Source of the DNA: Saprospiraceae bacterium
GTDB taxonomy: Bacteria; Bacteroidota; Bacteroidia; Chitinophagales; Saprospiraceae
Direction: 5' to 3'
Length of the DNA stretch: 64,000 nt
Assembly: GCA_013214355.1 (NCBI GenBank)
Contig: JABSSL010000090.1
Location: 1 to 64,000 of the forward strand
This document shows, piece by piece, positions 17,680 through 27,356 of this stretch. The stretch's first letter is position 1, and every line of letters begins with the position of its first letter. A model generated the notes under the pieces. It had not been told where the DNA came from. It did no database searches and saw only the letters and a list, made by a program, of their open reading frames with translations. A program made the translations under genes and the position numbers.

Positions 17680-19980
17680 TTAAAATTTGTAATCCAAGCG
17701 GACTGTCAAATTGCGTGGTTCTTCCAAGAGACCTGGTCGGAAGTTGTAGGCAATATTGGTCACATTCCCGAGGATAATCGAGGCTTTGAAGTCTTCATTG
17801 AAACGATAAGCGGCTCTAATATTATGGCGCCAAAAACCGTTGCCTATCCTTTCTCGGAATTCTACTAGGCCTGGAACGATCAGGAAGAAGATGGCATCAA
17901 TGGCTTCTAACCTACTGTTATAAAAGCTCTCCAATCCAATATTGAACTGCTTGATTTGCGTTTCCAGGTCAAACTTGATCGTATGCTTGGATCTGTATTT
18001 CAAGATATTGTCAGAACTGGAAGAGTTATTAGCATTGCGTTGCGCCAATGTTCCACCGTCTGCTGGCAAAGGGGTGGGATCAAATTCATCAAACCTGGGA
18101 TCGACGTAGGTATAACCGGCTAGAATGGTGGTGGGGGCCCCGAATAGATTGCCCTTTCCGGCAATGGAGATCTCCGCCCCAGAGATATCAGTACCACCAA
18201 TGTTGACAGCATTGAAGGCCAGTTGGCTATTGATGTTAAATTCAATCATATCCTCGTACTTCATGGTAAAAGCAGCCAAGTCCACAAAGCCTTCAAAGCC
18301 GCCTAAGCGAAACCCTTGCTTGATCCCCAATTCAGCTGACCATCCTGTTTCTGATCCTAGAGTAGGATTGGGTACCACAGGAAATCCGGCATTCGTGAAG
18401 ATGAACTTTTCAGCAATGGTAGGGAAACGATAACCTTGACCCCAAGATCCCCGGATGTAGGTGAAATCCGCCAGCTGATAATTCAACCCCAACCGAAGCA
18501 CTGGCTTGGATTCACGTTCCTCAGAAGGATCTACCACACCATTGAGGAAGACCCCATCGGTATAGCTGAAACCGGGGTTATTCAGCACATTATCTTCGTA
18601 GCGAAATCCGAGAGAGACATTGAGTCGGTTAAAGAATTTCTTGTCAAATTGTAAATAGGCAGCTAAGTTTTGTGAAGTGAAGGTGGTATCACCGTATAAT
18701 TCGGCTTCTACTCGGGTAGCTCTCCCTACAAAACCACCTGTCATGACTAAATTGGCTGCCTGAAATCGCTTCTGATACTGGTATTCTCCATACAGCGTGT
18801 AGGAGTAATTGGATTGGTTATTATCGTTATTATTGTTGACCTCATGGTAACGCGTGAGCACTCGATGCTTCGCTCCGTTTTTTTCGAAGTATACCAAGTA
18901 AGGATCAATATTGTAGCGTACCCGATCTCGGGCAGTTGCAGTACCGGCATTACCAATGTAGGCAGAGGTGTCAGCTGACCAGTAAGAGAAGGCAGCAGAT
19001 TCCCCGGCGTTTATATTGGCATTTACACCGAATGATAAGCGATCGCTAACTCGATAACGCGTACCAATATTAAAGCGGCCATAGCGATTATAAGTGTCCT
19101 TGTTGAAACTTTCTTCCTTGTTGTAAAACCCGCCGAGGACCAGATCAAACTTGTTAAATTTCTGCTTATGGGAAAGACTGGCAATCAGATGGTAGGGAGC
19201 GGAATCCCACCATTTAAGCCGTTTGTCTTTCGGCGAAAAATAGTTCGTATAGGCAATGGATGCTTTCGTTTCAGGCTCAAGACTCGGGAAAGTTGTACGG
19301 ACATTTACTATCCCATTCAATGCTGCCGAGCCATATAGCGCCGAGGCGGCTCCTTTCACCACTTCTATTTGCTCGATGCTTTCCACAGGTACATCATCCC
19401 AATTGGGAAACCCAGCATCTGCATTGAGGATAGGAATGTCATCCACCAACAAAAGAACCCTACTTCCTGCACCTTGAGAGAAACCAGATCCTCCTCTGAT
19501 ATTAGCCTGACCATCGATTACGGTTACACCTGGCACTTTTTGTAGTGCATCGTCCAGGGCCGGCTTGTTGGTGCTTTGAATAAGATCAGGTTGTAAGACT
19601 TCCAATGATACTGTTACCTCACCCAAAGGCTTATCAAATTTTCCGGTGGTAACGGTTGCTGTTTGCAGCAGATTGGTCTGTGGCTCAAGTCCAAGATTAA
19701 TGGATAAGTTTTCACCCGCTTTTAGCTCGATAGTTTGGGTGGTCGTTTCGTAACCTACATAGCGGACGGTAAGTTGGTGTGTTCCTTCGTTGATGGTGAT
19801 CGAATAATTGCCATCGAAATCCGTCAGCGTTCCCTTTTGACCTATTTGAATGGTGGCTGCGATGAGTGGTTCTTGCGTTGCATTATCCGTAATTTGTCCT
19901 GTGAGCGTTGCTAATTGTTGCCCCATTAAAATCCCTCCCATTAACAAGAACGGGATGGTGAATAGATGCCTTCTGTTCAT
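17680..19980 (-). CDS. TonB-dependent outer-membrane receptor
   Basis: A 766-residue receptor from the ATG at 19980 (the frame is open to 20010). A signal peptide (about 1-21, ending MGQQ) is followed by a carboxypeptidase-D-like regulatory domain (about 25-105, TGQITDNATQEPLIAATIQIG), a plug domain (about 115-230, with DALQKVPGVTVIDGQANIRGGSGFSQGAGSRVLLL as an overlapping landmark read in pieces), and a 22-stranded barrel ending RLDYKF. It imports a bound substrate with TonB energy; the ligand (siderophore, cobalamin or other) cannot be told. There is no SusD partner beside it, so it is not a typical glycan locus. I found no B12 riboswitch in its leader. Confidence 0.9.
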   Translation of the reverse strand: MNRRHLFTIPFLLMGGILMGQQLATLTGQITDNATQEPLIAATIQIGQKGTLTDFDGNYSITINEGTHQLTVRYVGYETTTQTIELKAGENLSINLGLEPQTNLLQTATVTTGKFDKPLGEVTVSLEVLQPDLIQSTNKPALDDALQKVPGVTVIDGQANIRGGSGFSQGAGSRVLLLVDDIPILNADAGFPNWDDVPVESIEQIEVVKGAASALYGSAALNGIVNVRTTFPSLEPETKASIAYTNYFSPKDKRLKWWDSAPYHLIASLSHKQKFNKFDLVLGGFYNKEESFNKDTYNRYGRFNIGTRYRVSDRLSFGVNANINAGESAAFSYWSADTSAYIGNAGTATARDRVRYNIDPYLVYFEKNGAKHRVLTRYHEVNNNNDNNQSNYSYTLYGEYQYQKRFQAANLVMTGGFVGRATRVEAELYGDTTFTSQNLAAYLQFDKKFFNRLNVSLGFRYEDNVLNNPGFSYTDGVFLNGVVDPSEERESKPVLRLGLNYQLADFTYIRGSWGQGYRFPTIAEKFIFTNAGFPVVPNPTLGSETGWSAELGIKQGFRLGGFEGFVDLAAFTMKYEDMIEFNINSQLAFNAVNIGGTDISGAEISIAGKGNLFGAPTTILAGYTYVDPRFDEFDPTPLPADGGTLAQRNANNSSSSDNILKYRSKHTIKFDLETQIKQFNIGLESFYNSRLEAIDAIFFLIVPGLVEFRERIGNGFWRHNIRAAYRFNEDFKASIILGNVTNIAYNFRPGLLEEPRNLTVRLDYKF

Positions 19981-20041
19981 ATATTCCGGAGTTTGTTTTG
20001 GAATTAACAATGAATTATGCTCAGATGGGTAGCTTGAAGAA

Positions 20042-20221
20042 ATGAGTGCTGCTATTGACTATTGTAAAGTCGAGTATGTGGTCTTAGGAAAGGTGTTCTA
20101 CGCAGCAAATGTAGCACATTTCTGGAAAATAGATAGCGTGAAAGTTAGTATCAAGCTGGACTTTCTGGCCAACAGAAAAAAATATGCTGTACAGGAATCC
20201 GTCAATCCTATCCTTCCGTAA
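20042..20221 (+). CDS. Possible small ORF, 59 codons
   Basis: An open frame from ATG (20042) to TAA (20219-20221) in the 684-bp gap upstream of the TonB receptor gene, encoding a 59-residue peptide beginning MSAAIDYCKVEYV and ending NPILP. It has no signal peptide or motif I know. An ORF of this length can arise by chance, and it overlaps the likely promoter region of the divergent TonB receptor. Listed only because the frame is open and codon choice is not unlike neighbouring genes. Confidence 0.15.
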   Translation: MSAAIDYCKVEYVVLGKVFYAANVAHFWKIDSVKVSIKLDFLANRKKYAVQESVNPILP

Positions 20222-20365
20222 AAATTACATTTTTCTGATAGACAGGTGCTTATGTTGTGTGCATACCATGTTGAGAAAAGAGAATCGACTTGTAAGTTGG
20301 CTGACGAACCTCAGTCTAAGAAGTGTTAAAAAATAATTTTCAACTACAGATTGTCGGTAAACCGC

Positions 20366-20425
20366 TAACTTTGCACGAATTATTATTGTCAATAATGTCA
20401 TCTAAAAACAAGAGATATTATATCT
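20366..20425 (+). promoter_or_regulatory. Promoter box with two downstream palindromes before the first T9SS gene
   Basis: TAACTTTG (20366-20373) matches TAnnTTTG exactly. Just downstream are two perfect odd-length palindromes: ATTATTG-T-CAATAAT (20382-20396) and AGATAT-T-ATATCT (20413-20425). If this promoter is used, the transcript has a leader of about 285 nt before the gene at 20665. A second exact box, TAAATTTG (20608-20615), would instead give a short leader. The rest of 20222-20664 shows no coding sequence. Confidence 0.35.
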
Positions 20426-20664
20426 TGCGATAGATGTAAAGGCAAAGCAGTTGCAGAGGAAAGCACCCGCCACCATTGGGTTCTGGCCTGGTAACTACCT
20501 ATTATATAATCACTTTGAATCACTAAAAATTGGCGCTGTTGTCCTGCGGATAAACTTGCATAAATCGGGAGCAAATTGAAGCTCGGTGACTACACAGTGC
20601 TAAACTTTAAATTTGTTGCCGCATCTTATCCACACTAACTCGCCACTCAAAATCGCCTACAGAT

Positions 20665-21495
20665 ATGAAGCAAAAATTTTTACTCTTCTTTGTTTTTATT
20701 TTAGGATTAGGTGCAATAAATGCACAAACTTGTGATCCGGATACAACGGGACTTCCAGAAGGTTTTTTGATTGACCCGCTGCCATATATTGCCGAGACCA
20801 ATCCAACTGGTGGTATTGACACTGCTGCCATTGTTGGACAACCATTCGAATTTGTTCTGACTTTCGCTACTCCCGCAACTTTTGAGGTGAGCGGTTTGGG
20901 GGCCTTTGATGTAACTTCCATCGATTTGGCTACCGAAGGTGCGTTGAGCAATTTGCCAGCATCTATGGATTATGTTTGTAATCCTCCGAACTGTGTCTTT
21001 GAGAAAGATTCAATCGGCTGTGTGCTGGTCTTCGGAACGCCTACGATGGACGAGGCTGGAGATGGTAGCACTGTTTATGATGTCGGTGTCACCACGGTAG
21101 TTCGGACTACCATTGCTGCGGTACCTTTCAATTTTCCTAGTACTTTATTTCCAGGTAACTACTTTCTGTGTGTAAAGGCTACGCCGGATACCCCAGATTG
21201 TGAATTCTTACTAGCGGATAATAATGACCTAAGTGATCGGGTAGCGCGGATGTATAATCGACCTAATCCGACCTCGGGATTCACAGAAATTGTCATAGAA
21301 TCTATGGAAAGCGGGCAGTTTTTGCTGACGGTCTCAGATATGTTAGGCCGGCAGCTGCATTATCAACCCGTCGATGTGATCGCTGGTACGAATCAATTTA
21401 ACTTTGATGCGAGCCACTTGGCAGAAGGGATGTATATCTATACATTAAGTGATGGCCGGGCTCGAACGAGTCAAAAAATGATGATCAGACGCTAA
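20665..21495 (+). CDS. Secreted protein with T9SS type A sorting domain
   Basis: A 276-residue protein with a signal peptide (about 1-20, ending INAQ). The middle (about 22-190) is a cysteine-containing beta-rich region with the pattern LPASMDYVC...C...GCVLVFGTPT that recurs, as LPPGLSW...GCVKICGTPL, in the next gene, so the two share a domain. The C-terminus (about 205-276) is a type A sorting domain (NRPNPTSG, VSDMLGRQLH, LAEGMYIYTL, QKMMIRR) recognised by the type IX secretion machine and cleaved on export. The function is unknown. It ends at a hairpin terminator (21547-21576). Confidence 0.85.
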   Translation: MKQKFLLFFVFILGLGAINAQTCDPDTTGLPEGFLIDPLPYIAETNPTGGIDTAAIVGQPFEFVLTFATPATFEVSGLGAFDVTSIDLATEGALSNLPASMDYVCNPPNCVFEKDSIGCVLVFGTPTMDEAGDGSTVYDVGVTTVVRTTIAAVPFNFPSTLFPGNYFLCVKATPDTPDCEFLLADNNDLSDRVARMYNRPNPTSGFTEIVIESMESGQFLLTVSDMLGRQLHYQPVDVIAGTNQFNFDASHLAEGMYIYTLSDGRARTSQKMMIRR

Positions 21496-21546
21496 GCTCT
21501 TTCATCCTTATGGATGATTGTCAGACACTTACATAAAATCTCATGG

Positions 21547-21576
21547 ACAGACGCCTAATTCACATTAGGCGTCTGT
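21547..21576 (+). terminator. Hairpin between the two T9SS genes
   Basis: A perfect 12-bp stem: ACAGACGCCTAA (21547-21558) with TTAGGCGTCTGT (21565-21576), 6-nt loop. No strong T tract follows, so termination may be partial, and the next gene starts 26 bp later. Confidence 0.65.
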
Positions 21577-21601
21577 TCTCATTTCCCAGTTTATTGTTTT
21601 T

Positions 21602-23419
21602 ATGAAAAAATCTTTACTATTTCTCTCTCTGGTTTGGCTTGCCGTAAATCTAAAAGCTCAAAATGGTTGTCCAGGTTGTGCCATCAACTTGCCCGTGGAT
21701 TTAGCTGAGGACACGCTCTTTCTAAGTGATGCACCGGCTGGTCAAGCTAATATTTATTACGATCAAGATCTAAGCTTCCGCTTACCCAGAACTACCACAC
21801 CGGTTGCTTCTATTGATAGTACAACTCCACCCAATCTGGCGATTTCAAGTTTTGAGATAGTATCCGTTAGTAATTTGCCACCTGGCTTAAGTTGGGAAGC
21901 GAATCAAAGGGAATTTGATACCAGCGAAGAAACGGATGGTTGTGTGAAAATTTGTGGCACGCCATTGATCCCTGGTTTATATAATGTCGAAGTAGTACTT
22001 GATGCCCAGGTGGTCATCATTTCGCGTCGTACATCTTTTTCCTTTACCCTATTGATCCAGCCTGGTGTAACGGCTACGGATGGTTTCAGAATGATCAATA
22101 ATGTAGGATGCGGCGAGCTTGATGTTACTTTTATCAATACGATTCCTTCCAATGAAGTTGAAGGGTTTTCCTATCGATGGGATTTTGGCAATGGTCTAGT
22201 CAGTGAAGAAGAAAACCCAATGCCTTTGACTTATGATGAGCCTGGAATTTACGAAGTTAATTACGAAGCAGTCATTGATACAGCTGGCTTCTTTTTGACT
22301 AAAGTGCTCATCGAAGAAACCACTTGTAACGATATTTTAGGGGGACGTCCTGATCTCAAGATCGATGTCATAGAACCTGACGGTACAACAGTTTACACTT
22401 CTGATATTATTACGAATGCCACCCTGCCCTTGACATTTGAGTTGTTACAACCGATTGAAGATATTGGTAATTATAGCCTTCGTGTTACGGATGATGACAG
22501 TGGGATCGGTGGTGCTGATGATGTTTGTGGGATAGTGAATTTTACGCAGAATACTGAAGGCAGCTTGACTGATGGAGATGACCTAAAAGTAACCCTTACC
22601 ATTACACATCCGGTAGAAACGATAAACTCAAAGGATACCGTATTTGTTTTTGCACAACCGGAAGCTCCTGATTTAGTTTTAGAGGAGCAGTTTCCTTTGT
22701 GTGAAGGAGATACGATTGAAGCCATGGTACTAAATTATCAGGATGGCTTACAGTGGGTGCAAGATAGTACTTCTCTGTTTGAGGAGACGGAGGCTACTTT
22801 AAAAATCAGTGAAAATGGAACCTATTGGGCCAGATATATATCGCCAGAAGGTTGTTCGAGTGAATCGCTACCTGTATCTGCTAGCTTTGGGATGGTACCT
22901 AGCGGGATAGCATTTGAGGTGGAAAACAACTTGCTAAGTGTTTTTCAGCCAGAAGATTTGCCAGAGAGTAGTAGTGTTGCTTGGCAAGCAGATGGAGCAA
23001 TGATACCAGGGGCAGACGGTTTAGTATTCTGTGTTGACAGTTCTGCCACTTACACTTTGGTAGTAACCGATGAAGAAACGGGCTGTTTTGCTACTTTTAG
23101 TCAAATGGTGACTTATGACCCGAATTTCCCTAACTGTGTCTCATCAAATGAAGAAGTTTATAGAGAGGATTTGGCTAGGGTTTATCCCAACCCATTTCAA
23201 GAAAATATAGTAGTGGAGATTCAAGATCCTACAACTCAGCCCAGTAACTTTAGAGTAATTTCTGTCGATGGAAGAGAAATAATTGCTGGAAAATGGAGAG
23301 ATTTGCCGGGAAATTGGGATAAAAAAGAACTTCCAGTGTATGAATTAGCAAAAGGTATATATATATTACAACTTTTTACAGGACGTTTACACCAAAACAT
23401 CAAACTTGTCAAAGAATAA
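21602..23419 (+). CDS. Secreted PKD-like protein with T9SS type A sorting domain
   Basis: A 605-residue protein with a signal peptide (about 1-20, ending LKAQ). Residues 30-150 hold a domain shared with the preceding gene. About 155-220 is a PKD-like domain (YRWDFGNGLVSEEENP), and about 350-520 are Ig/PKD-like repeats with the word LCEGDTIEAMVLNY. The last 85 residues are a type A sorting domain (ARVYPNPFQENIVVEI, FRVISVDGREI, LAKGIYILQLF). I infer export by T9SS to the surface or medium, with an adhesive or structural role. There is no catalytic motif I can see. It follows its partner by 106 bp on the same strand, suggesting a small paralogous cluster. Confidence 0.85.
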   Translation: MKKSLLFLSLVWLAVNLKAQNGCPGCAINLPVDLAEDTLFLSDAPAGQANIYYDQDLSFRLPRTTTPVASIDSTTPPNLAISSFEIVSVSNLPPGLSWEANQREFDTSEETDGCVKICGTPLIPGLYNVEVVLDAQVVIISRRTSFSFTLLIQPGVTATDGFRMINNVGCGELDVTFINTIPSNEVEGFSYRWDFGNGLVSEEENPMPLTYDEPGIYEVNYEAVIDTAGFFLTKVLIEETTCNDILGGRPDLKIDVIEPDGTTVYTSDIITNATLPLTFELLQPIEDIGNYSLRVTDDDSGIGGADDVCGIVNFTQNTEGSLTDGDDLKVTLTITHPVETINSKDTVFVFAQPEAPDLVLEEQFPLCEGDTIEAMVLNYQDGLQWVQDSTSLFEETEATLKISENGTYWARYISPEGCSSESLPVSASFGMVPSGIAFEVENNLLSVFQPEDLPESSSVAWQADGAMIPGADGLVFCVDSSATYTLVVTDEETGCFATFSQMVTYDPNFPNCVSSNEEVYREDLARVYPNPFQENIVVEIQDPTTQPSNFRVISVDGREIIAGKWRDLPGNWDKKELPVYELAKGIYILQLFTGRLHQNIKLVKE

Positions 23420-23420
23420 A

Positions 23421-23464
23421 GTTCTGGATCAAGTTTTTGCCCGGTAGAAAGATTGAGCCAGAAC
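23421..23464 (+). terminator. Hairpin after the second T9SS gene
   Basis: GTTCTGGATCAA (23421-23432) pairs with TTGAGCCAGAAC (23453-23464) with one mismatch, right after the stop codon. There is no T tract. It is a likely transcript end or mRNA-stabilising hairpin. Confidence 0.5.
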
Positions 23465-23490
23465 CATGAATAATTAAACGTTAATGCCCA

Positions 23491-25386
23491 ATGACGGTTA
23501 AGATGGAAAAGCGGAAGATGGGAAACCTAGTGACAGAAGGCATCCCCGAGATTCCGTTGAAAGTAAAAGAAAGATTAGAGGAGTACCGCAACACCAAGGA
23601 AGCCCAGTTCTTAGATTGGCTGGATGAAGAGGAGGGGCTCCTAATCAGTACGCGCTCTGAAGATAGTGCCCAGATCCATGCTGTCCGGTATCCGGGAGCT
23701 GCTATGCAGCAACTTACCTTTTTTTCCGAACCCATCGTTAATGCCAAGGTTCGCCCACAATCTGCTGGTAATCAATTTATTTTCTCCAAGGATAAAGGTG
23801 GAGATGAAGCCTTTCAACTTTATCTTTTTGATATTGATAACAGCAGCTATGATTTACTTACCGATGGTGAATCCAAGAGTGATTACCCTTTATGGAGCAA
23901 TCGGGGAGACTGTCTGGTCTACACCACCACGGCTGAGAATGGGGTAGATATGAACCCTGTGCTATGTTTCCCTGGTGAAGACAAGGCTGACCGGGTTTTA
24001 TTTAGAAAAGAAGGATATTGGTATCCATTGAGTTGGTCCAAGGATGATCGTTATCTCGCTCTCATTCGATATATATCTATCGAGGATAGTCAATTGTATA
24101 TTTTTGATGTAGAGCAAGACAAACTGATTGCTGCTTATCCAGACCAGGAACAGATCAGTTGTCGATATGCTATTTGGTCCAAGCATTCAAATTGTCTTTT
24201 TTACACCTGTAACGTAAGCAGTCAATTTCTTCAGCTGTATTGCTGGGACTGGACAAGTGGAGAAAGAAAACCATTATTTGCTGATTTACAATGGGATATA
24301 GAGTCTTTAAGCTTATCTAGTGATGGGGCATCCCTAGCTTTTACCGTAAATGAAGAAGGCTACAGTTCGCTGTATATCATGAATACGGAGGATTTTAGCA
24401 TTAGCCGAGTTGAGGAAATTCCGCAAGGACTGATCTCCGGTTTGAACTGGCATCCACGGACTACCCAACTGGCTTTCTCGTTAAATACAGCTACGGCTCC
24501 TTCCGATGTTTTTGTATGGGATGTGCTAAGTAGTAGCTTACAGCAGTGGACTTTTAGCGAAATGGGAGATCTATCCTCCGATCGTTTGGTAGCTCCACGA
24601 CTAATTAATTATCCCACCTTTGATGAGGTGGATGGACAAAAAAGGACGATCTCTGCTTTTTACTTCAAACCACCGGTGCATAAAGACAGATATCCGGTCT
24701 TAGTGTATATCCATGGGGGACCAGAAAGTCAATTTCGACCCTTCTTTTCCCCAATCTTTCAGTTTTACCTGCAAGAACTGGGTGTGGCGATCATTGCGCC
24801 CAATGTGCGTGGATCATCGGGCTACGGAAAAGCTTTCTTAGCTTTGGATAATGGATATAAGCGAGAGGATTCTGTTCATGATATCGGCAAATTGATTGAT
24901 TGGATTGAAGATCAAAAAGAGTTGGACCACGAGCGCATCGCTGTGATGGGCGGATCCTACGGAGGTTATATGGTGCTGGCTTCTATGGCGCATTTTAATC
25001 ACCGACTCCGCTGTGGGATTGACATTGTGGGGATCAGTAATTTCATTACTTTCCTTAAGAACACTAAATCCTATCGTCGCCGCCTGAGGAGGGTAGAGTA
25101 TGGAGATGAAAGAGATCCCGATATGCGCGAACATTTAGAAAAGATCTCGCCCACTACCAATGCGCACAAAATCAATAAGCCCATTTTTATTGTGCAGGGG
25201 CAGAATGATCCTCGTGTGCCAGCCAGTGAAGCGGAACAAATGCTAGATGCTATCCGGAGTAATGGGGGAGAGGCTTGGTATCTATTAGCTAAGGATGAAG
25301 GGCATGGCTTCAAGAAAAAAAGAAACCGAGATTACTTCACTCAGACGGTTATTCTATTCTTACAACGTTATTTATTGGAGTTTTAG
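23491..25386 (+). CDS. S9 family (prolyl oligopeptidase-type) serine peptidase
   Basis: A 631-residue peptidase: an N-terminal seven-bladed propeller (about 40-360) and a C-terminal alpha/beta hydrolase (about 375-631). The catalytic triad by family pattern is S489 (GGSYGGY), D573 (QNDPRVP) and H605 (DEGHGF); all are present. HGGPESQ (408-414) supplies the oxyanion hole. There is no signal peptide, so unlike many Bacteroidota DPP-type enzymes it should be cytoplasmic. The best comparison is acylaminoacyl-peptidase or DPP-like S9C members. The start may also be the ATG at 23518. Confidence 0.9.
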   Translation: MTVKMEKRKMGNLVTEGIPEIPLKVKERLEEYRNTKEAQFLDWLDEEEGLLISTRSEDSAQIHAVRYPGAAMQQLTFFSEPIVNAKVRPQSAGNQFIFSKDKGGDEAFQLYLFDIDNSSYDLLTDGESKSDYPLWSNRGDCLVYTTTAENGVDMNPVLCFPGEDKADRVLFRKEGYWYPLSWSKDDRYLALIRYISIEDSQLYIFDVEQDKLIAAYPDQEQISCRYAIWSKHSNCLFYTCNVSSQFLQLYCWDWTSGERKPLFADLQWDIESLSLSSDGASLAFTVNEEGYSSLYIMNTEDFSISRVEEIPQGLISGLNWHPRTTQLAFSLNTATAPSDVFVWDVLSSSLQQWTFSEMGDLSSDRLVAPRLINYPTFDEVDGQKRTISAFYFKPPVHKDRYPVLVYIHGGPESQFRPFFSPIFQFYLQELGVAIIAPNVRGSSGYGKAFLALDNGYKREDSVHDIGKLIDWIEDQKELDHERIAVMGGSYGGYMVLASMAHFNHRLRCGIDIVGISNFITFLKNTKSYRRRLRRVEYGDERDPDMREHLEKISPTTNAHKINKPIFIVQGQNDPRVPASEAEQMLDAIRSNGGEAWYLLAKDEGHGFKKKRNRDYFTQTVILFLQRYLLEF

Positions 25387-25409
25387 TGATCCAGATCCAT
25401 GTTGCATGC

Positions 25410-25428
25410 ATAATGGATTATCCATTAT
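25410..25428. other. Palindrome between convergent genes
   Basis: ATAATGGAT-T-ATCCATTAT is a perfect 19-bp odd palindrome that could fold as a 7-bp stem with a 5-nt loop. It ends at the stop codon of the minus-strand yigZ gene and lies 24 bp after the S9 peptidase stop. It may end one or both transcripts. Confidence 0.4.
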
Positions 25429-26081
25429 CACCGCGTGTAGGCTAGATTCACCTCCAAGCCCTCAATCGATTCAATCCCTGCTGCCTCCTCCAAACTTACT
25501 TGTTTGATCTGTGCTTTCAATTTCAGCAGAATATCTTCCACCTCACTCTGCCTGATGGCGATTTCCAATAATCCGGCTTCGGTAAACTCTTGTTTAATTA
25601 CGTCCAGTTTTAGTTTTTTAACAGCATTCATTACTGAACTCATTAAGCTGTAATCGAACTCCAATCTGTAGATATCTTCGACCAATCTGGTTATGATGTC
25701 AGCCTCCTCTAAAGCGGCCGCAGTACTGACTTTGTATGCATTAATTAGGCCTGATGTGCCCAGGAGCGTCCCTCCAAAATACCGCACCACAATAACGATC
25801 ACATTAGTCAACTCAAAGCTATCGATTTGGCCAAGGATCGGTCGGCCGGCTGTACCACTAGGTTCTCCGTCATCGTTGGCTCGGAAATTGTTTTTGTCGA
25901 CACCCAGTCGATAGGCATAGCAATGATGTCTTCCCTTCGGGTGCTCCTTTTTAACTTGCAGCAAGCTTGCCTGCCATTCTTCGGCTGTGTAAGCAGGAAA
26001 GGCATAGGCCAAGAATTTGCTACCTCGGTCTCGGAATTCGCCGTAGGCAGGCTCTGCTATCGTCTTGTATTGGTCAATCAT
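25428..26081 (-). CDS. yigZ: YigZ/IMPACT family protein
   Basis: A 217-residue protein with the UPF0029 (IMPACT) domain at about 15-125 (FRDRGSKFLAYAFP, HPKGRHHCYAYRLG, NDDGEPSGTAGRPIL) and a DUF1949-type C-terminal domain (about 140-200). The family is related to the eukaryotic translation regulator IMPACT; the bacterial role is not settled. It overlaps the end of purK by four bases (ATGA type), so it is translationally coupled to it. Confidence 0.92.
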   Translation of the reverse strand: MIDQYKTIAEPAYGEFRDRGSKFLAYAFPAYTAEEWQASLLQVKKEHPKGRHHCYAYRLGVDKNNFRANDDGEPSGTAGRPILGQIDSFELTNVIVIVVRYFGGTLLGTSGLINAYKVSTAAALEEADIITRLVEDIYRLEFDYSLMSSVMNAVKKLKLDVIKQEFTEAGLLEIAIRQSEVEDILLKLKAQIKQVSLEEAAGIESIEGLEVNLAYTR

Positions 26082-27229
26082 GAGGATTGGCTGATAACCT
26101 TCAACATCCCTTTCACCTTCATGGCTTTAGCAATGGCATCTTCCACACGCTCACCCAATACGGTAATATGCCCCATCTTTCGGAAAGGTTTAGTGATTGC
26201 TTTCCCATATAGGTGGATGTATACCCCGTCAATAGCTAAACAATCCTCAAAACCTTGATAGTAGGCAGGACCGGTATGTCCCGGTTCACCAAGGAGGTTT
26301 AACATAACGGCAGGGGAGGTGGCTTTCGTACTGCCTAGTGGCAGATTGAGTACTCCTCTAAGGTGCTGCTGGAATTGGGAGGTCAAGCAACTTTCTATGG
26401 TGTGATGGCCGCTATTATGCGGTCTAGGCGCTACCTCATTGACGAGAATATCACCGGATTTTGTCCAGAAAAGCTCAACGGCTAGAAGCCCGCAGATATC
26501 GAAGGCCTCTATGACTTTTCTTGCTAGTTGATCCGCTTCTGCTTCAACCTCAGAAGCAACTCGAGCAGGGCAAAGTAAGAATTCGACGAGGTTGGCTTCT
26601 TCATTGAATTCCATTTCTACCAAGGGGAAGGTGGCAATTTCTCCCCGCTCATTTCTAGCAGCTACAACTGAAAGCTCTTTCTGGATATCTACAAGTTCCT
26701 CGATCAGACTAGCGCCGGGCAGGAGCTTTGACAGGGAAGATTCATCTTTGATCAAGGCTACACCTTTACCGTCATAACCTGCTGTCCGGGACTTTTGAAC
26801 GAAGGGGAAAGCTAATTTTCCGCTCTTGATCGCCGCTCTTAGTTCCGCCTCTGTATCAAAAAGCTGATAGCTGGAGGTTGGAATACCATGTTTTGAATAG
26901 AATTGCTTCTGTAGCCCTTTGTCCTTAATGATTTTCAAGGCTCTTGGAGCGGGATGGACAGTAATACCCTCTTTTTCCAGTTGCTCCAAGGCTTCGGTAT
27001 TCACATGTTCAATTTCTATACTCACCACATCCATTTGTCTCCCAAAGGCGAGTACTGCATCATACGCTTTAAAACTTCCCTCAGTGAATCCCATGCTATA
27101 AGGGCCTGCTGGAAATGCGGTAGATTCATCCAGCATATGAATTGGATAATGCCACGGACCGGCGGCCATGGCGAGCATTTTACCTAACTGACCACCTCCT
27201 AGAATTCCAAGTTTCTTTCTATTGCTCAT
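26078..27229 (-). CDS. purK: N5-carboxyaminoimidazole ribonucleotide synthase PurK
   Basis: A 383-residue ATP-grasp enzyme that makes N5-CAIR from AIR, ATP and bicarbonate in purine synthesis; PurE (not here) would follow. GILGGGQLGKMLAMAA (about 8-23) is the N-terminal glycine-rich motif, FPFVQKSRTAGYDGKGV the ATP-binding region, and NEVAPRPHNSGHHTIE the conserved metal/substrate loop. Length is normal. It is divergent from the dihydroorotase gene (127 bp apart) and coupled to yigZ. Confidence 0.95.
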   Translation of the reverse strand: MSNRKKLGILGGGQLGKMLAMAAGPWHYPIHMLDESTAFPAGPYSMGFTEGSFKAYDAVLAFGRQMDVVSIEIEHVNTEALEQLEKEGITVHPAPRALKIIKDKGLQKQFYSKHGIPTSSYQLFDTEAELRAAIKSGKLAFPFVQKSRTAGYDGKGVALIKDESSLSKLLPGASLIEELVDIQKELSVVAARNERGEIATFPLVEMEFNEEANLVEFLLCPARVASEVEAEADQLARKVIEAFDICGLLAVELFWTKSGDILVNEVAPRPHNSGHHTIESCLTSQFQQHLRGVLNLPLGSTKATSPAVMLNLLGEPGHTGPAYYQGFEDCLAIDGVYIHLYGKAITKPFRKMGHITVLGERVEDAIAKAMKVKGMLKVISQSS

Positions 27230-27356
27230 ACCTTAGCTATTCTTATACGATGTTTCTGATGTAGGACTAACTAAATTTGGCTGCAAAACTAATTATTTGT
27301 TTGTGATTTTTCGAAGCGGAAGCCTTTTCCTATTTTCGGCCCAAACTTAAATTGGT

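Noticed and set aside
20011-20664. Cobalamin or other known riboswitch upstream of the TonB receptor
   Set aside because: No B12-box or TPP-type conserved words were found on either strand, and the strongest structures face the divergent T9SS gene.
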